Assembly: GCA_024689285.1 (NCBI GenBank)
Contig: JAILDR010000203.1
Location: forward strand, 1-8,478
From: Bacteroidales bacterium
GTDB lineage: Bacteria; Bacteroidota; Bacteroidia; Bacteroidales; F082
Direction: 5' to 3'
DNA length: 8,478 bases
Positions 7,001-8,478 of this stretch are shown piece after piece. A program made the translations under genes and the position numbers. Below the pieces are notes generated by a model that worked only from the letters and a program-made list of their open reading frames with translations, did not search any database and had not been told where the DNA came from. How positions within the stretch are numbered: position 1 is the stretch's first letter; each line of letters starts with the position of its first letter.

Positions 7001-8243
7001 CCAAAACAAAGGTGAAAGCAGCAGGAAACATAGGCCCGTCCATCTTGGCATGAACGGGGTCAGGGCAGCATCTTGGGTCAATATGCTTTCCATCATTACC
7101 GGCAGCAGCCACTAGCACTGCGTTTTGGTAGGCTTGGCCCAAGGCTTGTTCAAAAGCGATAGAATAGCCATACGTGCCAAAGCTCATGCTCAGCACATCG
7201 GCACCGTTGTTTTTGGCGTAGTTGATGCCTTGTATCACAGTGGCAATATCGCCCGTGCCGTTGCTTTGCAGCACGGCAATAGGCATGATGAGAGCATTGG
7301 GATTGGCACCCGTTATACCTATGCCGTTGTCGCCCACGGCGGCGGCAATGCCTGCGCAGTGGGTGCCGTGGCTGTTAAAGTCGTGCATGTCGGCGGTCTG
7401 GTTCACGAAGTCCCAGCCGTGGAGGTCATCAGCAAAGCCGTTGTTGTCGTCGTCGTAGCCGTTGTCGGTCTCGCCGGGGTTGGTCCAGATGTTGGCGGCG
7501 AGGTCGGGGTGTTCAATGTCCACACCGGTGTCGAGGATGGCAATCACGGGGCGGTCGCTGTTTGTGGTCACCGTGTCGGCAGCCCAGAGCTCAGGCAGGT
7601 GCACGGCTTCGAGGCCCCACTGGAGGCTATACATGGGCTCAGCCATATAGGCCTCGGGATTGAAGTAGCTACCGCCGTCGCGTTGGCCTTTGCTTTTGTC
7701 ACCGTAAGGCACGTAAGGTACAAAGGGGGTGGGGGCGGTGTTCTCCATGCCCAAGGCGAAGGCCATATAGTTGGGCTCGGCAAACTCCACCTCGTCGAGT
7801 TCTTTAAGAGCATCAATCATTTCGTATGTCTGCATGGGGTCTTCCATCACGAAGCGGCAGAGGCGGCTCAGGTCGCGTTCCACCACATCAGGGCCGTTGT
7901 ACGACTTGGAGACCTTCAGCTCGCGCTTCGGGTCGTCGTTGGGGCAAAGACGCTCGGCCTTGGCCACAGGGTATTGCTTCAGCAGCGCATCCACTTTATT
8001 AATTCCGGTGGTCTGGAGAAATCCGCGCTCGTTATTTTGCAAGCGCAGCGTGGTGTGGTCGGCAAACTTCACGATGAGTTCGCCCTCTTTGGTGGCATGT
8101 TGGTTAAACCAGTCAATCTTCACCACCTCGTCTTCGTTGTTGCGGTCTTGGGCCAATGCATTCGTCAGTCCAGCCACGCTCAGCAGCAGGACGAACAAGG
8201 CGGCACTCATCGCCTTCTTGAATGGTAAAGCTTTTGCTTTCAT
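4056..8243 (-). CDS. Multidomain S8 subtilisin-like serine protease with dockerin and T9SS type A sorting domain
   Basis: The 1395-residue secreted endopeptidase has signal peptide 1-31 (cut after ALA, before Q32). Residues about 35-165 look like a propeptide ending VEFAEPNYMA, as in many subtilases. The catalytic domain, about 205-515, holds a complete triad: D238 in AILDTGVDIEHPDLA, H292 in NSHGTHCAGIAA and S478 in SGTSMAAP. The oxyanion Asn is N383 in AAAGNDG. Residues about 655-890 look beta-helix-like (LTIKPGTILKF). Residues 895-1010 look Ig-like and 1018-1125 fibronectin-III-like. Residues 1131-1188 are a type I dockerin with two calcium loops: D1133/N1135/D1141/D1144 and D1166/N1168/D1170/D1174/D1177. 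Residues 1197-1297 resemble a degenerate cohesin. Residues 1308-1395 are a T9SS sorting domain (YPNPFNG, MGQTV, PGIYTVSM, VVYVK). Five cysteines cluster at 392-437 and might form disulfides. It should be autoprocessed after export and act outside the cell; its substrate is unknown. The start is the ATG immediately preceding the signal peptide. The stop is TGA (4058-4056), followed by a palindrome and the cohesin gene. Confidence 0.95.
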   Translation of the reverse strand: MKAKALPFKKAMSAALFVLLLSVAGLTNALAQDRNNEDEVVKIDWFNQHATKEGELIVKFADHTTLRLQNNERGFLQTTGINKVDALLKQYPVAKAERLCPNDDPKRELKVSKSYNGPDVVERDLSRLCRFVMEDPMQTYEMIDALKELDEVEFAEPNYMAFALGMENTAPTPFVPYVPYGDKSKGQRDGGSYFNPEAYMAEPMYSLQWGLEAVHLPELWAADTVTTNSDRPVIAILDTGVDIEHPDLAANIWTNPGETDNGYDDDNNGFADDLHGWDFVNQTADMHDFNSHGTHCAGIAAAVGDNGIGITGANPNALIMPIAVLQSNGTGDIATVIQGINYAKNNGADVLSMSFGTYGYSIAFEQALGQAYQNAVLVAAAGNDGKHIDPRCCPDPVHAKMDGPMFPAAFTFVLGVEATQQIPDQCGYLTCWSNYDCDGPTFSQYEEEQLYNYELQAPGAAIYSTVPNGNYRNYSGTSMAAPLVAGGVSALLHAKPYPSQEMLWGDLINTAGNHVNFKACYDAGEAPAQLDFVCMEINDTIGGDGDYRPDAGETICLYPTLRSTWGATNNIMMWLTVDEFEDPDIVTFLDADPVAFGQSLSAYAKSKSANPLRFTIDPDCVDGRIINMVLHLTANPSQYQLDVHFSITVENGVELGGMIMENMTLYPNVHYIVTRPLVIPSSITLTIKPGTILKFKDDTGLICEGHLDVKGTPDSLIVFTKTDLGQGNVRQFSGINDTLEYVKFDGFRITDAFGYEGKFKNCIILNSYCAWPLSGGYFRLSNVFYCEGRSGIFIRNGDPVAKDCNIIFNVGGIPPMQSLKNCNSFNSYWRNRYFSVACYEGATIYVSESPSYFGSNSTDVLHKTVFDFNNIYYQESYTVVDLDSILHQPNLEAHGIVWKVVVNGYDAQDEFDQLPPLGCGTHEFKVYFNRPMDKSVTPFVAMGVRPPYTQHAISENGSWNEEGTIYTAYLTINGSTATDGLNRIYVANAKDNEHFEIPIENVRFNVQVASAGSLSNEFMATPGLGKVDLEWNNNEVDFDDFLGYNMYRYRYDSVYIEGHYDENWNWIEEETVWMPTDSIQLNTTLIQDTVFTDYNVVPGQRYYYYYKVLRTNLTESDASLTVTTVPLTSTPGDANGSMMVDVADVVSIVSYLTNGNPQPFIFEAADVNGDGNIDILDIVGVINIITNRGGLPDANPVATAYYSIENGYLFVDTPVELGGVQFVLNGIDNQSIEALQALEGFEQVKAEVSGGTLFMAYSMSGKRIPAGKHALLRIGEGQINNVALSDPEGHNVLAIFQGTGVEDHETLFLEQPYPNPFNGNLNIPFIIADERANNVVFTVTNIMGQTVSVIELGSHSRGEYKYEWMPSSNMAPGIYTVSMQVNGRMVQHAKVVYVK
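5581..6240 (-). other. AT-rich patch within the protease gene (beta-helix-like segment)
   Basis: Hand counting gives roughly 33% G+C over this 660-bp stretch. For example, 5941-6000 has 15 G/C in 60, while 7441-7500 in the catalytic domain has 38 in 60. The reading frame continues unbroken. It encodes protein residues of about 668-888, rich in N, Y, I, F and S, with short strand-turn repeats typical of parallel beta-helix modules. The edges are sharp on both sides and coincide approximately with the module limits. This is consistent with domain acquisition or shuffling from a source of different composition; relaxed selection on a repeat-like module is the alternative. Confidence 0.7.
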
Positions 8244-8340
8244 TTGATTTGATGTTTAGTTTGTTATTTGATGAATTGTGTTTTAACTACGTTGAATCTA
8301 CGATTTCTGCATTTTATTCTTTTCCTGGGTGGGCAATAAA
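8244..8340 (-). promoter_or_regulatory. A-rich leader of the protease gene; promoter probably here but not resolved
   Basis: The sequence just before the protease ATG is AT-rich with no purine-rich Shine-Dalgarno motif (the minus strand reads actaaacatcaaatcaa before ATG), as expected in Bacteroidota. The Bacteroidota promoter pattern has TTG near -33 and TAnnTTTG near -7. The closest candidate is TTG at 8336-8334 with TAAAATGC at 8316-8309, 17 nt apart. It matches only weakly and the spacer is short, so no exact promoter is claimed. Confidence 0.25.
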
Positions 8341-8423
8341 AAACGTGGACTTTACTTTCTGTAAGTTGCTCTTAGAGGGCCTTCGACTGCCGGAAACTAC
8401 AACTATACAAGTAAAGCCCACGT
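8338..8423 (-). terminator. Possible intrinsic terminator of a minus-strand gene lying beyond the right edge
   Basis: Read on the minus strand, the A-B inverted repeat gives an imperfect stem whose last arm, aagtaaagtccacgt (8357-8343), runs straight into a T-run (8343-8338). That is the layout of a factor-independent terminator, here with an unusually long and only partly paired interior (8358-8408). If real, it would end an unseen gene to the right and make the protease gene the first of its own transcript. The long loop and the alternative B-C hairpin keep confidence low. Confidence 0.3.
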
Positions 8424-8478
8424 GTAGAAAACACGTGAGCATCGCTTTACTTGCTTGTAGTTCCACTGAGAGTTGTCG
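8343..8478. repeat. Three-copy direct/inverted repeat with competing hairpins upstream of the protease gene
   Basis: Three related copies of a unit with core acgtggnctttactt are present. Copy A (from 8343) and copy C (from 8433) run in the same direction, while copy B (8392-8423) is inverted. A and B pair over 14 of 15 positions (8343-8357 with 8409-8423). B and C form a tight hairpin: cacgtgt (8419-8425) pairs with acacgtg (8431-8437) around a 5-nt loop. This is extended by caagtaaagc (8408-8417) with gctttacttg (8444-8453), then ggaaactacaa (8392-8402) with ttgtagttcc (8455-8464). Pairing of B with A excludes pairing with C. The element reaches the window edge, so its full extent is unknown. 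It could be a dispersed repeat, the end of a mobile element, or a terminator region for a gene further right. No open reading frame of note lies in it. Confidence 0.75.

Noticed and set aside
7125..8228. Long open plus-strand frame (about 365 codons) antisense to the protease N-terminus
   Set aside because: It lies opposite the catalytic triad region; composition is dominated by Val, Ala, Gly and His, typical of an antisense shadow.
8338..8478. CRISPR array at the right end
   Set aside because: The three copies are diverged, one is inverted, and there are no regular spacers.

Overview
The window carries three genes, all on the minus strand. They read like a piece of a Bacteroidales (Bacteroidota) genome, probably an uncultivated lineage. 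The evidence is that both complete proteins have an N-terminal signal peptide and a C-terminal type IX secretion (T9SS) type A sorting domain with a YPNP motif. None of the three starts has a Shine-Dalgarno sequence; the leaders are A-rich instead, as is usual in this phylum. Base composition is near 50% G+C apart from one clearly AT-rich patch. Genus cannot be read from the window.

Layout in the direction of transcription, right to left. (1) 8478-8244: intergenic region with three related copies of a roughly 40-nt sequence that can form large, mutually exclusive hairpins, then a short A-rich leader. (2) 8243-4056: a 1395-residue multidomain S8 subtilisin-like protease (propeptide, catalytic domain, beta-helix-like segment, Ig-like and fibronectin-III-like modules, type I dockerin, degenerate cohesin-like domain, T9SS signal). 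(3) 4055-3895: 161-bp gap occupied by a REP-like palindrome. (4) 3894-904: a 996-residue protein with three cohesin-like domains alternating with two ASH/Hydin-type Ig domains, then adhesin-like modules and a T9SS signal. (5) 903-875: a 29-bp gap. (6) 874-1: the 5' part of a third exported protein, cut off by the window edge, whose first module is homologous to the last module of the cohesin protein.

The main biological idea is that a dockerin-bearing secreted protease lies directly beside a three-cohesin scaffoldin-like protein, and both carry T9SS export/anchoring signals. This suggests a surface-assembled, protease-containing complex that resembles a cellulosome in logic. The domain assignments are well supported by motifs. 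The physical cohesin-dockerin interaction is inference, because cohesin-like folds in Bacteroidales can also be plain structural modules. The third protein may be another surface component, since it shares a module with the scaffoldin-like protein and lies only 29 bp downstream.
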